Of a DNA stretch of 64,000 nt, positions 9,658-18,466 are shown in pieces. This stretch comes from Nitrospirota bacterium. Its GTDB lineage: Bacteria; Nitrospirota; Leptospirillia; Leptospirillales; Leptospirillaceae. The stretch's first letter is position 1. Each line of letters opens with the position of its first letter. Made by a program: the position numbers and the translations under genes. The notes beneath the pieces were generated by a model. That model worked only from the letters and a program-made list of their open reading frames with translations, made no database searches and was not told the origin of the DNA. The stretch spans positions 59,650 through 123,649 of the forward strand of contig JAJYGC010000016.1 in the NCBI GenBank assembly GCA_021785195.1, given 5' to 3'.

Positions 9658-10158
9658 TTGAAAATGGATTTCAGAAAGGCCGTCAAGATGTTTGTTCTAT
9701 TGGCGGGAATTGTTTTGGTGGGCTTGACCGGGATGCCTGAGGCGAAAGCCGATATGGAACACCACGCCATGATGATGCGGATGATGATGCATGGGGGTCC
9801 GGTCACATTTTACTTGATGAATCAGGATCGGATCGGTCTTTCCAAAGACCAGGTCAAGAAGCTCTCTGACCTGAAGTCCACCTTCCGCAAGACCGCAATT
9901 CTGGAGAAGGCACAGATCAAGGTGCTTCATCTCGATGTCATGAAAGACATGATGCACCGGAAAATCAACACAAAAGAGGTCCGGGAAGACATGGACAAGA
10001 TTCTGGCCCACAAGAAGAAAATCATGGACGCCTATCTCGACATGATCGCAAAGGCACACCTGACCCTATCGCCGGAGCAGTTCTCGAAGGTGAAGAAGCT
10101 GTGGCGTGAAACGATGATGATGCACCATGGAATGCTGGAGCAGCATCATCATATGTGA
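9658..10158 (+). CDS. Spy/CpxP-like periplasmic protein
   Basis: The 166-residue product has a signal peptide (FVLLAGIVLVGLTGMPEAKAD, cleavage after the AKA) and a mature helical part very rich in Met and His (HHAMMMRMMMHGG near its start and MMMHHGMLEQHHHM at the end). The segments RIGLSKDQVKKLSDL and HLTLSPEQFSKVKKL match the two LTxxQ-type motifs of the Spy/CpxP/periplasmic heavy-metal sensor family. Spy-like proteins are ATP-independent chaperones or metal-binding regulators; the Met/His clusters suggest copper or other metal binding. A TTG at 9658 is preferred because AGGAGG lies five bases before it; an ATG at 9664 is the alternative. It follows the two-component pair by ~160 bases and could be its target. 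Confidence 0.85.
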   Translation: MKMDFRKAVKMFVLLAGIVLVGLTGMPEAKADMEHHAMMMRMMMHGGPVTFYLMNQDRIGLSKDQVKKLSDLKSTFRKTAILEKAQIKVLHLDVMKDMMHRKINTKEVREDMDKILAHKKKIMDAYLDMIAKAHLTLSPEQFSKVKKLWRETMMMHHGMLEQHHHM

Positions 10159-10221
10159 CCCTTTCCCCCTCCGGGGAAGAAAAAGGCCATGAGCCGGACA
10201 GGTCCCAATCCAGTTTCTGAG

Positions 10222-10247
10222 CGGAGATCCGGATTGACGGATCTCCG
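10222..10247. terminator. Perfect 10-bp inverted repeat, possible terminator
   Basis: CGGAGATCCG, loop GATTGA, CGGATCTCCG. It lies between the Spy-like gene and the convergent P-type ATPase. No T tract follows on either strand, so it may be a weak terminator or a transcript-end hairpin. Confidence 0.45.
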
Positions 10248-10338
10248 TCATGGGTTGGACAGATCCAAGGTTTGTTCCGGACAAAGACTTCATTTGTAAT
10301 GCGAAACTGACAAGACCCCCTTTATTATTCCTCTGGAA

Positions 10339-12876
10339 TCACAGTCTTTTCGATGCCTCAATCCAGCAATTTTCCAATGCCCTCAGAAACAGTCCGGACA
10401 GCGACACAAGTACAAAGATCGCTAGCAAGACCGGTAGAAAGGAAACGGTCGTCAAGTTTCCCCAACCCATTCGATCTCTTAGGAAAGGAACAGTGTAGAT
10501 CAGGATCAGAAGTGACGGAACGGCAACGAAAAGTTTTGCAGCGACTTTATTGACCGGTAACGGTTGATCCGTTTTCCGGTTCGAAGAGGCTCGATTGGCC
10601 AGGATCAGGAGAAGGACGGTCAGAACGAGTGAAGTGAACAATACCAGTCGGCTTTGTTCCAGTGTCCACCCCAAAAAATGGAAGGAGAGGAATCCTCCTA
10701 CGAGAATCACGGTGACACCGAGTCCCTGCCAAAATGCCGGTTGGAGCAATTTCCACCCAAAAGGAGTCAGCTCCTGGGGCCGGGGGGGATCGTTCATTAG
10801 CTCTCTTCGGGCAGGTTCCGCTTCGAAGAGAAGGGAACAGGCGGGGTCGATGATCAGTTGCAAAAGCACGATATAGACGGGGGTCAGGATCATTGTTCCC
10901 TTGAAGAAGACTGGAACCAGGCTGAGGCCAATCAGGGGAATATGGGCCGCCAGGGCAAATCGGATTGCCCGGACCAGATTTTCAAAAGTGAGCCGTCCCA
11001 GCCGTATTCCTTCGACCAGATTTTTGAAGCTGTCCTCCAGGAGAACAAGGTCGGCCGCCTGACGGGCGACATCGGTCCCGCGTTTTCCCATTGCGATTCC
11101 GACGCGGGCAGCCTTCAATGCCGGCGCATCATTGACCCCGTCCCCCGTTACGGCCACGACTTCGCCATTGTCTTTCAACAGGTTTACGAGATGTAGTTTC
11201 TGTTCGGGAAGGAGACGGGCGCAAACCGAAACATGGTCCAGACGGGCCCGGATGTCCGCTTCCGGCAAGGATGTAAGTTCCGCTCCCGTCAACACTCCGG
11301 TATCCGGGATCCCGACTTCCCGAGCAATGGCCCTGGCCGTTTCCTGGTGATCCCCTGTCATCATGATGACTCTTATGCCGGCCCCTGTGCAGTCCTTCAC
11401 GGCGGCAGCCACTTCTTTTTTCGCGGGATCCTGGAAAGCGAGCAGTCCAAGGAATTCAAAAGGCACCTGATGAAGGGTGTCCGGCAACGGGAAGGACGTC
11501 CAGTTTCCCCGGGCCACTCCCAGAATCCGGTAGCCCCGTTTTGCCATTTCTTCCACCTGGATCACGGTCTCGTTCAATTTCCTGGGCGACACGTGGCACA
11601 GATCAAGAATGGACTCCGGAGAGCCCTTGGTGGCGAAGAGGAAATTACCGGGGGATTCATCGGGATAGGCCCGTCCCATCGCCAGGATTGGAGGTTCAAG
11701 ACCATAGATCTTCCTGGCCGTCCAGATATCGTGGAGATGTTCCGTTCCGGTCAGATACGTTTGACCAAAACCGATTAGAGCCTGCTCCATCGGATCGGAA
11801 GATGCTTGGGGGGTTGCCAGAACCGCAAACTCCACGGTTGAATGGAATGCTTCGGGAAGCGCCTTTTCATTGTTTGCCCTGAATCTCCTCCCATCAACCA
11901 GAATCTCTTTGAGCACCATCCGGTTTTCAGTAATCGTGCCAGTCTTGTCCACAGCCAGGACGGTAATCGAGCCCAGCGTTTCAACCGCCGAAAACCGATG
12001 ACTGAGTACCTGAATTTTGGCGAGTCTCCAGGAACCCAACGCCAGAAAAATTGTCAAAATGACGGGAATCTCTTCCGGAAGAACGGCCATTGTCAGCGCC
12101 AACCCATTCAGAAGACTTTCAAGGAGGTTTTTGTGTCCCCAAAACAGGTTGAGAAAGACATCTCCAACCGACAGACCGATCCCAATCAGGGAAAGTTTCC
12201 GGACAAATCGGAGTGAGGCTTTTTTAAGCGGAGAGATTTTTTCGGAGATCCCGGACAGGCTGCGGCCGATGGATCCGACCGAGGTCAACATCCCTGTGGC
12301 TTCGACACGGGCCATGGCTTCTCCCCGGGTTACAACGGTTCCCGCATAGACAAACGGACTGGTTCCCTCTCCCGGGTGACCGAACGCAAGTCCTTCCGGC
12401 CCCGGTATTTTCAGGACCGGGACCGATTCTCCCGTAAGAATCGATTCATCGATGTCGACTCTTCCTTCGAGAAGCCTGGCATCGGCGGGAATTCGGCCTC
12501 CCGCCTCGAGGACGAGGAGATCTCCACGAACGACCTCCTTCGAAGGCAGATTGCTCCGAATTCCATTTCGGACGACGGTCGCCATCGGTGAGGAAAGAGT
12601 GCGGAGGGAGTCCAGAACCCGTTGGGTTTTCTGATCCTGAATGAATGACATGACGATAATGACAACGACGAATGACAATAAAAAAATTCCTTCAGAAGGA
12701 TCTCCCAGGAGGAGGTAAAGACATCCCCCCGCAAGGAGGAGAAGAAACATGGGTTCAGACAGGATTTTCAAAATTCGGGAAAATGGGGTGGCGGGACGAT
12801 CCTGAGGGAGAATGTTCTCTCCTTCTTCGTCAAGAATACGGCGGGCATCCTCTGGTTGCAGGCCTTTCCATTCCAT
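10339..12876 (-). CDS. P-type cation-transporting ATPase (PII-like)
   Basis: The 845-residue product is a P-type ATPase with the full catalytic set: actuator LTGES, phosphorylation site LAVDKTGTITENRMV, nucleotide-domain ATKGSPES, hinge TGDGVNDAPAL, and about ten membrane helices including a C-terminal group. The N-terminal segment (WKGLQPEDARRILDEEGENILP) is of the cation-ATPase N-terminal domain type. Membrane helix 4 reads LPEEIPVIL rather than the PEGLP of classical Ca2+ pumps, and helix 6 reads QLIIDPACSLLF, keeping the aspartate but not the usual asparagine. The ion is therefore uncertain; Ca2+, Mn2+ or H+ are possible. ATG 12876 is preferred over the upstream TTG at 12921 because GGAG lies six bases before it. 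It is divergent from the M50 protease gene. Confidence 0.9.
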   Translation of the reverse strand: MEWKGLQPEDARRILDEEGENILPQDRPATPFSRILKILSEPMFLLLLAGGCLYLLLGDPSEGIFLLSFVVVIIVMSFIQDQKTQRVLDSLRTLSSPMATVVRNGIRSNLPSKEVVRGDLLVLEAGGRIPADARLLEGRVDIDESILTGESVPVLKIPGPEGLAFGHPGEGTSPFVYAGTVVTRGEAMARVEATGMLTSVGSIGRSLSGISEKISPLKKASLRFVRKLSLIGIGLSVGDVFLNLFWGHKNLLESLLNGLALTMAVLPEEIPVILTIFLALGSWRLAKIQVLSHRFSAVETLGSITVLAVDKTGTITENRMVLKEILVDGRRFRANNEKALPEAFHSTVEFAVLATPQASSDPMEQALIGFGQTYLTGTEHLHDIWTARKIYGLEPPILAMGRAYPDESPGNFLFATKGSPESILDLCHVSPRKLNETVIQVEEMAKRGYRILGVARGNWTSFPLPDTLHQVPFEFLGLLAFQDPAKKEVAAAVKDCTGAGIRVIMMTGDHQETARAIAREVGIPDTGVLTGAELTSLPEADIRARLDHVSVCARLLPEQKLHLVNLLKDNGEVVAVTGDGVNDAPALKAARVGIAMGKRGTDVARQAADLVLLEDSFKNLVEGIRLGRLTFENLVRAIRFALAAHIPLIGLSLVPVFFKGTMILTPVYIVLLQLIIDPACSLLFEAEPARRELMNDPPRPQELTPFGWKLLQPAFWQGLGVTVILVGGFLSFHFLGWTLEQSRLVLFTSLVLTVLLLILANRASSNRKTDQPLPVNKVAAKLFVAVPSLLILIYTVPFLRDRMGWGNLTTVSFLPVLLAIFVLVSLSGLFLRALENCWIEASKRL

Positions 12877-13139
12877 GGGAGTCTCCGGTTCCGGTGATGG
12901 GAAGATCAGTGGCGAAGCCAACCCGGACGGTGTGGGCTCCGATAGAAAGAATGGTTAGAGCATACACCTGGTGCGGGGAGAAGGGTCTAACCAAATCGAA
13001 TCCACAGGAGTCAATGGAAAAGAGGAGGTTCGGAGGGGGTATACTGAAGTTGTCCGCTGCCGTTCCGGACCCGGGGAGAATACCCAGAGGGTCGGTGGCT
13101 TCTTATCTTCCGAAAAGTGAAATGAGGGACCAAAGACTG

Positions 13140-14261
13140 ATGACCCGTCAGGACATACCCCTCGGAAAAATACTGGGAATCTCGATCGGTCTGGATTATT
13201 CCTGGTTTGTGATCTTCATCCTGATCACGTGGACGCTGGCGGTCGGATATTACCCAGTGACCTATCCGGGCTGGGGGTCCATGCAATACTGGTTCATTGG
13301 AGGGATCACGGCGGTCCTGTTTTTCTCGTGCATTCTCCTTCACGAGATCGGTCACTCGATTGTTGCGCTCGGGTACAAGATCCCGGTCCGGAGCATCACC
13401 CTGTTTGTATTCGGAGGAGTGGCCCAAATCGAGGCTGATCCCCCCAGTGCGGTTGCCGAGTTTTTTGTGGCCATTGCAGGACCGGTGACAAGCCTTGTGC
13501 TGGGACTGATCTTTTATGGGATGGGAACGTTGTTTCCAGGGTCCGGACCGTTGTCCGGACTCTTTAAATATCTGTCATATATCAATCTGGTCCTTGCGGT
13601 TTTCAATCTGATTCCAGGATATCCCCTCGATGGTGGAAGGGTATTTCGGGCCATTGTCTGGTCCATCACCCGAAATTTTCGCAAGTCGACATTGATTGCC
13701 GCGCATGTCGGGCAGTTTTTCGGATTTTCTCTGATTTTTATCGGAGTCTGGAAGGTTTTTCATGGAGATTTCGGTGGGGGGCTCTGGATCAGTTTCATCG
13801 GGTGGTTTTTAAGCAACGCGGCATCGTCCCAGATTCAGCAGGTGAATTTTCAGGGATGGCTTGGGGAGCACAAGGTTTCCCAGGCGATGACCCGCCAGTG
13901 CGCGAGCGTTCCCGAAGACGAATCCTTGAAGGATTTGGTGGAAGAACAGATCATGTCAAAGGGGGAACGATGTTTTCTGGTCAGCCGGGAAAGTGTTCCG
14001 GTGGGTCTTGTCACACTCCACCAGATCAAGGAGGTTTCCCAGTCCGATTGGGGAACAATATCCGCCGGACAGGTAATGATTCCGATCGAAATGCTGAAAC
14101 GGGTTCAATCCGGTGATTCCCTGTGGTCAGCACTCAAGAAGATGGACCGGGATGGGGTCAATCAGCTTCCTGTGATGGATGATGGAAGGGTCATTGGGGT
14201 CTTGAGCCGGGAGGATGTCATCACCTTTTTGGGAACGCTGCAGGAGTTGAGTGTCCCATAG
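13140..14261 (+). CDS. Site-2 protease family (M50) zinc metalloprotease with two CBS domains
   Basis: The 373-residue product is an intramembrane protease. Residues ~1-215 contain several membrane helices with the zinc site LLHEIGHSIVA and the third ligand in LIPGYPLDGGRVFRA. Residues ~240-370 form a pair of CBS domains (SQAMTRQCASVPEDESLKDL and VMIPIEMLKRVQSGDSLWSAL), which usually bind adenine nucleotides. The family includes SpoIVFB-like proteases; the substrate is unknown. ATG 13140 (an ATG at 13122 is also possible) begins right before the family N-terminus; the frame is open much further upstream but that stretch is the divergent promoter area. GAGGG precedes the start at slightly long spacing. 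Confidence 0.9.
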   Translation: MTRQDIPLGKILGISIGLDYSWFVIFILITWTLAVGYYPVTYPGWGSMQYWFIGGITAVLFFSCILLHEIGHSIVALGYKIPVRSITLFVFGGVAQIEADPPSAVAEFFVAIAGPVTSLVLGLIFYGMGTLFPGSGPLSGLFKYLSYINLVLAVFNLIPGYPLDGGRVFRAIVWSITRNFRKSTLIAAHVGQFFGFSLIFIGVWKVFHGDFGGGLWISFIGWFLSNAASSQIQQVNFQGWLGEHKVSQAMTRQCASVPEDESLKDLVEEQIMSKGERCFLVSRESVPVGLVTLHQIKEVSQSDWGTISAGQVMIPIEMLKRVQSGDSLWSALKKMDRDGVNQLPVMDDGRVIGVLSREDVITFLGTLQELSVP

Positions 14262-14426
14262 TGCGGCACGGACTTGACCAGAATCCACCGGATCCCTTTC
14301 GGGGAAGAGAGGCAGTAATCGGGATTCTTGCGGTGAACAGGATTCAGACACGTGGCCGCAAAAGCGGTTGTGGTCGATGTTCTGATTTTTTTTGAACCCT
14401 TCCATCATTTTTCCAGAATCTTCCTC

Positions 14427-14772
14427 TATAACATCATACGTGGAACCCATCGATCAGGTTCCAATCAATGCCTTCAATACAGAAAAGGGTGAGTCCAGTT
14501 TGAAAAACCATGGTCAGGAACAAGGCAGCGTTTGTGGAAAAATCGCTCAAAGGGGAGCGGGTTTTCTGTCTGCCTCTGTTCCGGGCATGGTCCGGTCCGA
14601 TGGGCCAGCCGCAGAAGCCCTCCCCCCCCTTGACGCTTTCCAGTGGTATTCCAAAAAATTTCCCTCCCCGCTTGCCGGTCAAATGCTCGTCTGTCTGTAA
14701 GGGACAGGGAGACCCGGTCATCCAGTTTTCCCATCGGACCCTAAAGGGGCGGCCCAGGCCGCCCCTTTTTTT
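14427..14772 (+). ncRNA. Candidate structured non-coding RNA (~330 nt)
   Basis: No convincing protein gene exists between the M50 gene and 14867 on either strand, yet a very strong plus-strand terminator closes this segment. A good -10 box (TATAAC, 14427-14432) lies at its left, without a clear -35. Within it, 14508-14590 folds into a long imperfect rod: CCATG/CATGG, GGAACA/TGTTCC, GGCAG/CTGCC, GAAAA/TTTTC and CGCT/AGCG pair in order around the loop CAAAGGGG. The shape recalls 6S RNA but I cannot confirm a family. RNase P, SRP and tmRNA hallmarks are absent. The 5' end is inferred only. Confidence 0.4.
14743..14772 (+). terminator. Strong rho-independent terminator
   Basis: A perfect 12-bp stem AAAGGGGCGGCC / GGCCGCCCCTTT with a 2-base loop runs into a T tract. 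The polarity is for plus-strand transcription, although the nearest annotated plus-strand gene ends ~480 bases upstream. Confidence 0.9.
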
Positions 14773-14866
14773 CCATCCAGAGGAGTGGACACCATTGGGT
14801 CCGAAGATTTCAAGAATACGGTGAGTCCGGTCTGAAGCAACCATCCTCCAGATCCGGACCGGGAAG

Positions 14867-15172
14867 TCAGGGAATATTGGCCGGGGGCTTTGTAAACATG
14901 GTAATGATCGGAATAGCGCCTACGAATGAGAAGAAACCGATGAAAATCACTATCAGTGTGATGAACAGCCAGGGCGGGATCTTGAAGTCTTCGCGATTTT
15001 GCCATTGTTTGCGGATGACAAAAAAAGTGAAGGTCATGAAAAACAGAAGCGCGACCAAAGCCGCTCCCTTCATCAACGGATCGGAAACCGTGTAGAGGAT
15101 CCAGGAGATGAGGGAGAGGATCAAAAGCGGAATGAAAATCTTCAGGAAAAAACGTTTCTCAAGTGGTTTCAT
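14867..15172 (-). CDS. Small three-helix membrane protein of unknown function
   Basis: The 101-residue product has three predicted membrane helices (FFLKIFIPLLILSLISWILY, AALVALLFFMTFTFFVI, LFITLIVIFIGFFSFVGAI). No family is recognised. The ATG at 15172 is the first ATG; a TTG four codons upstream is possible, and the Shine-Dalgarno is weak. It follows the PEP carboxylase gene by ~40 bases in the same direction and may be co-transcribed with it. Confidence 0.65.
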   Translation of the reverse strand: MKPLEKRFFLKIFIPLLILSLISWILYTVSDPLMKGAALVALLFFMTFTFFVIRKQWQNREDFKIPPWLFITLIVIFIGFFSFVGAIPIITMFTKPPANIP

Positions 15173-15211
15173 CAATGGCCCCAAAACGACGATTGCGGCA
15201 ACCCCGGATGA

Positions 15212-16774
15212 TCATCCAAGTGATTTCCGAAGGATGGCTGCATCAAACAGGTACTGGGAGATGTCCTTGTTTTCCTGCATCAGGAAGTAAATGCTGGAAA
15301 CCAGATTCCGGTGAAGGTAGTGTTCGGTGGAAACGGGTCCCAATTCGAATTTGAAATAATGCTCTGCCTTTTCAATATCTTCCAGGACCCGGTCCCACGC
15401 AGGGTTGCTGGTGGCCAGAAAATGCAGGTTTTCCCTGTTGAGGTAATGTCCCGCAAGTCTCAGGTCTTCTTTCAGATGGCGGCAAAATGAAAAAAGGGCA
15501 TCTTCCAGATTTTCTTTTTGCGCCGCTTCGATGCCCCTGCCAATGGCAATCAGTTCGGGGGGAATTCCCAGGGAGTATAGGGCTCCCGTGAAGCTGATGG
15601 CTCTTGGAAGCCTTTTCTGTCCGACTCCCCGTGAATACCCAAAAAGGCCGATGTGGAGCTTGCGTTCCCGTCGTGCAGGGATATGGGCGGAAACCTGGTT
15701 GATCGAATCGGCGATCTCTTCGACGGTTTCCTGGTAGATCGACGAAAAGAGGGTTGCCAGGCGTTCGCCCATCCGGATTTCCTCATCCGTGTAGGCAAGG
15801 GGTTTTGTGAACGGGAGGGATCGGTTCAGTGCATGAATGGCTTCCCGCACCTTGTCGATCGGATAGTCATACCGGAAAGCGGATTGGAGCGTGACCGTGC
15901 GGACTCCCGGATATTCGTCGAGAAACTGCGGGACCGTGTAGGGGTTTAGTCCGCCCCGGAACGGAAGGGATCCCACTCCCATGATCGGATAGATGCCGAT
16001 GCCTGATTCCCTGCCAAATTTATAGTATTCGGACAGGGCCACCTTTGCGGCGATGGTGGCCGGAATGAACCCGGCGTTCAGGGCCGGGTCCGAACGGGCG
16101 ATAAAGGGCCGCAGATAGGCGGGCTTCGACCCGTATTCCTTTTGGTGGAGTTCCGCGTATTCCATGAGGATGTTATGGGACGCCGTCAGCTGGGGAACCC
16201 CCTCTATGAGTGGAATCACCTGGAGATAGGAAGGGTCGCTGTGCTCCATCGTCTCATCGAATACCTGGCTTTTCAGTTTGGCGATTTTCCGGAAGGTCGT
16301 TTTCAGGTAGAGCATTTTCTGGGCTTCATCGGTCATTGGAAGAATGACCTCGAAAACGGGGGGGGAGTTCAGCTTGAGGTCACGGGCCAGTTCTTCAAAG
16401 GTGAGAATTCCGATATAGGCCCTGGCAATCCGGTACTCTTTCTCATACCAGATGTTCGGAAGACGGAATGTCAGGAAAACATCCTTTCCCAGCTGATTTT
16501 CCGTAAAATAATCATGGTAGAGGGAGAAAAGCTTGTCGACAACGCCCTCGTCCACGTACTTGCCTTCCCAGTCCCACATGTATTCCTGGCATCCGAGATC
16601 CGTATAGCTCCGAAAACATTCTTCAATCTCGTCCAGGGTGCTGATGAACGGGTCGTGATTGGCCTTCCAGTAAGGGGCGCTTGCGTTGTCAGGATGCTGG
16701 GTGGCCATTGTGGTGGGAATCTTGCGATCCAGAAATGACTGGTGGTGGATTGGCCTGGTAAATGGTTTGGACAC
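15212..16774 (-). CDS. ppcA: Phosphoenolpyruvate carboxylase, archaeal type
   Basis: The 520-residue product is the short archaeal-type PEP carboxylase, not the ~900-residue bacterial form. The N-terminus has the family signature MATQHPDNASAPYW. Other diagnostic stretches are CQEYMWDWEGKYVDE, FLTFRLPNIWYEKEYR, SDPALNAGFIPATIAAKVAL, PIMGVGSLPFRGGLNP and GLFGYSRGVGQKRLPRAISF. It converts PEP plus bicarbonate to oxaloacetate, an anaplerotic step that fits an autotroph running the reductive TCA cycle with the two oxidoreductases encoded further right. The start is GTG with GAAGGAG six bases upstream. A homologue of the archaeal enzyme in a bacterium suggests an old transfer. Confidence 0.95.
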   Translation of the reverse strand: MSKPFTRPIHHQSFLDRKIPTTMATQHPDNASAPYWKANHDPFISTLDEIEECFRSYTDLGCQEYMWDWEGKYVDEGVVDKLFSLYHDYFTENQLGKDVFLTFRLPNIWYEKEYRIARAYIGILTFEELARDLKLNSPPVFEVILPMTDEAQKMLYLKTTFRKIAKLKSQVFDETMEHSDPSYLQVIPLIEGVPQLTASHNILMEYAELHQKEYGSKPAYLRPFIARSDPALNAGFIPATIAAKVALSEYYKFGRESGIGIYPIMGVGSLPFRGGLNPYTVPQFLDEYPGVRTVTLQSAFRYDYPIDKVREAIHALNRSLPFTKPLAYTDEEIRMGERLATLFSSIYQETVEEIADSINQVSAHIPARRERKLHIGLFGYSRGVGQKRLPRAISFTGALYSLGIPPELIAIGRGIEAAQKENLEDALFSFCRHLKEDLRLAGHYLNRENLHFLATSNPAWDRVLEDIEKAEHYFKFELGPVSTEHYLHRNLVSSIYFLMQENKDISQYLFDAAILRKSLG

Positions 16775-16846
16775 CCTAAACTCCTTCGTGTCTGTTCAGG
16801 TTGAAGATAGTGCGATTGAGATGGAACGCCCTTCGACTTCGAAACA

Positions 16847-17389
16847 TCAGCGCAGGATTAAAAGGCCAAAAATGTTTTGGAGGACGGCGGCCCAAAGAAG
16901 GACGAAGATCCCGAGTACGACGTTGAGATTCCGCAACAGGCTCACGACATGACGCAGGCGATGCTTCCGGTTCTCAAGGAGCGATATTTTCGTGACATCT
17001 TCCGTAACGGCCATCTGTTCCTTGGAAGCCCCCCTGATCTCATTGGAAAGACGGGCGATCAGGATTCCAAGAAGGCCGATGGCGCCCACGAAGCTCAATT
17101 TCAGGAGCCAGAAGGTTTCATAGGAATTCTTGTAGGGGAAAACCATGTTTTCAAGGGAAACAAGGCGGTCAAAGATGACGAATGCCCCGGTGATGATCAG
17201 GAGGGCCAGACTGACCCAAAATACGGGGAGGTAATAGTCAGAAGCTTTTTTGGCCAACTTTCCCCTCAGGGCCGGGTCGATTCCCGACAAAAGGGGGCTG
17301 ACGACGAAAAGTTGTAGGACCATCCCCCCGACGAGCGCCGCGGCTCCAACAAGGTGAAGCCAACGTATGAATGTGATCGTGACAAACAT
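16847..17389 (-). CDS. CopD-like integral membrane protein
   Basis: The 180-residue product has four membrane helices. The first (ITFIRWLHLVGAAALVGGMVLQLFVV) carries the WLH motif found at the start of CopD and related heme/copper-associated membrane domains; the later helices contain WVSLALLIITGAF and LLKLSFVGAIGLLGILIA. Family members are linked to copper resistance or to cytochrome maturation, but the function here is open. GGAG precedes the ATG. It lies 72 bases upstream of PEP carboxylase in the same direction. Confidence 0.7.
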   Translation of the reverse strand: MFVTITFIRWLHLVGAAALVGGMVLQLFVVSPLLSGIDPALRGKLAKKASDYYLPVFWVSLALLIITGAFVIFDRLVSLENMVFPYKNSYETFWLLKLSFVGAIGLLGILIARLSNEIRGASKEQMAVTEDVTKISLLENRKHRLRHVVSLLRNLNVVLGIFVLLWAAVLQNIFGLLILR

Positions 17390-17671
17390 GGATCAGGTCT
17401 CCAAAGGTCCATAAAACTGTCCAAGGGGAAATGATCCGGTCTCATCTGGGCCCGAATCGCCGATGCTGTTGAAGAATTGTAGAAGAATGACCCGGGTGCC
17501 GGTCAAACGGAACACCTGAAAAGTCAATGGCAAAGTGTATCATAATCAGCCTGTTTGTTGTTATCCTTTTCAATGGCTGGACCTGATCGGGATCCGTTTC
17601 CAGCCAATCGTGGATTGAGGTCGTCAATTATTTTCTTAAACGCACAACTTTAAGAGAGGTCGAGGATTCAT

Positions 17672-18466
17672 TTGGCGCATGAACTATTGTCAGTGAGGAA
17701 TGTCGGTCGTGAAGCCGTCCGGAAGGCCGGTGCCATTCTGCTGGAGGGGTACTCCAGGGATATCCAGGTTGCCTATAAGGGTGAGATCGATCTGGTGACG
17801 GAGATCGATTGGGCGTCGGAAAAGGAGATCATCCGAGTCATTCAGGCGGCCTTTCCCCTCCATGGAGTCCTGGGGGAGGAAGGCGGGAGCGTTCCGGGCC
17901 CCGGTTCGGAGCGATGGATCATTGACCCTCTGGACGGGACGACAAATTATACCCATCATTTTCCATTCTTTGGGATTTCGATCGGGTTCGAGTCCTCCGG
18001 GGAGGTCCTGTATGGAATTGTGTTCGATCCGCTCAGGGATCAGACCTTTGAGGCCGTGAAAGGGGAAGGGGCAACCCTGAACGGGAAGGGGATCCATGTT
18101 TCCGAGACTCCCTTTCTTTCGAAAAGTCTGCTCGCCACAGGTTTCTCTTCATCTCTTCCCGAAGATCCCAGAAGGGACAATCTTCCCCACTTCAATCGTT
18201 TTTCCAGAAAGGTCCAGGGAATCCGGAGAACGGGTTCAGCGGCGCTGGACTTGTGTTATGTGGCAATGGGCGCCCTGGATGGATTCTGGGAGATCGGCCT
18301 TTCGCCGTGGGACACGGCCGCCGGAAGCCTGATTGTCCGGGAGGCGGGAGGAAAGGTCAGCGATCGCCAGGATGGAAAACACGAATTGACCAGTCCGATG
18401 ATCGTTGCGTCAAACGGGTACATTCACCAGGAGATGATCTCATTGCTGGGTGAAGTTACCTGCTGA
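17672..18466 (+). CDS. Inositol monophosphatase family protein (SuhB-like)
   Basis: The 264-residue product carries all motifs of the Mg2+-dependent, Li+-sensitive phosphatase family: GEEGG, the metal site WIIDPLDGTTNYTHHFPFFGISI, FDPLRDQ, RRTGSAALDLCYVA and LSPWDTAAGSLIVREAGG. It should dephosphorylate inositol-1-phosphate or a related sugar phosphate; such proteins may also act in ribosome biogenesis like SuhB. The start is TTG with CGAGG upstream. The last 11 bases overlap the convergent M50 gene. Confidence 0.93.
   Translation: MAHELLSVRNVGREAVRKAGAILLEGYSRDIQVAYKGEIDLVTEIDWASEKEIIRVIQAAFPLHGVLGEEGGSVPGPGSERWIIDPLDGTTNYTHHFPFFGISIGFESSGEVLYGIVFDPLRDQTFEAVKGEGATLNGKGIHVSETPFLSKSLLATGFSSSLPEDPRRDNLPHFNRFSRKVQGIRRTGSAALDLCYVAMGALDGFWEIGLSPWDTAAGSLIVREAGGKVSDRQDGKHELTSPMIVASNGYIHQEMISLLGEVTC

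Noticed and set aside
12672..13139. Long N-terminal extension of the M50 protease frame
   Set aside because: It runs opposite to the P-type ATPase start and lacks family similarity; the membrane protein begins at about 13140.
14427..14772. RNase P RNA, SRP RNA or tmRNA
   Set aside because: The conserved sequence cores of these RNAs are not present on either strand.
14434..14844. 136-codon minus-strand open frame opposite the candidate RNA
   Set aside because: No plausible ribosome binding site, no domain, and odd amino acid content; it crosses the strong terminator hairpin.
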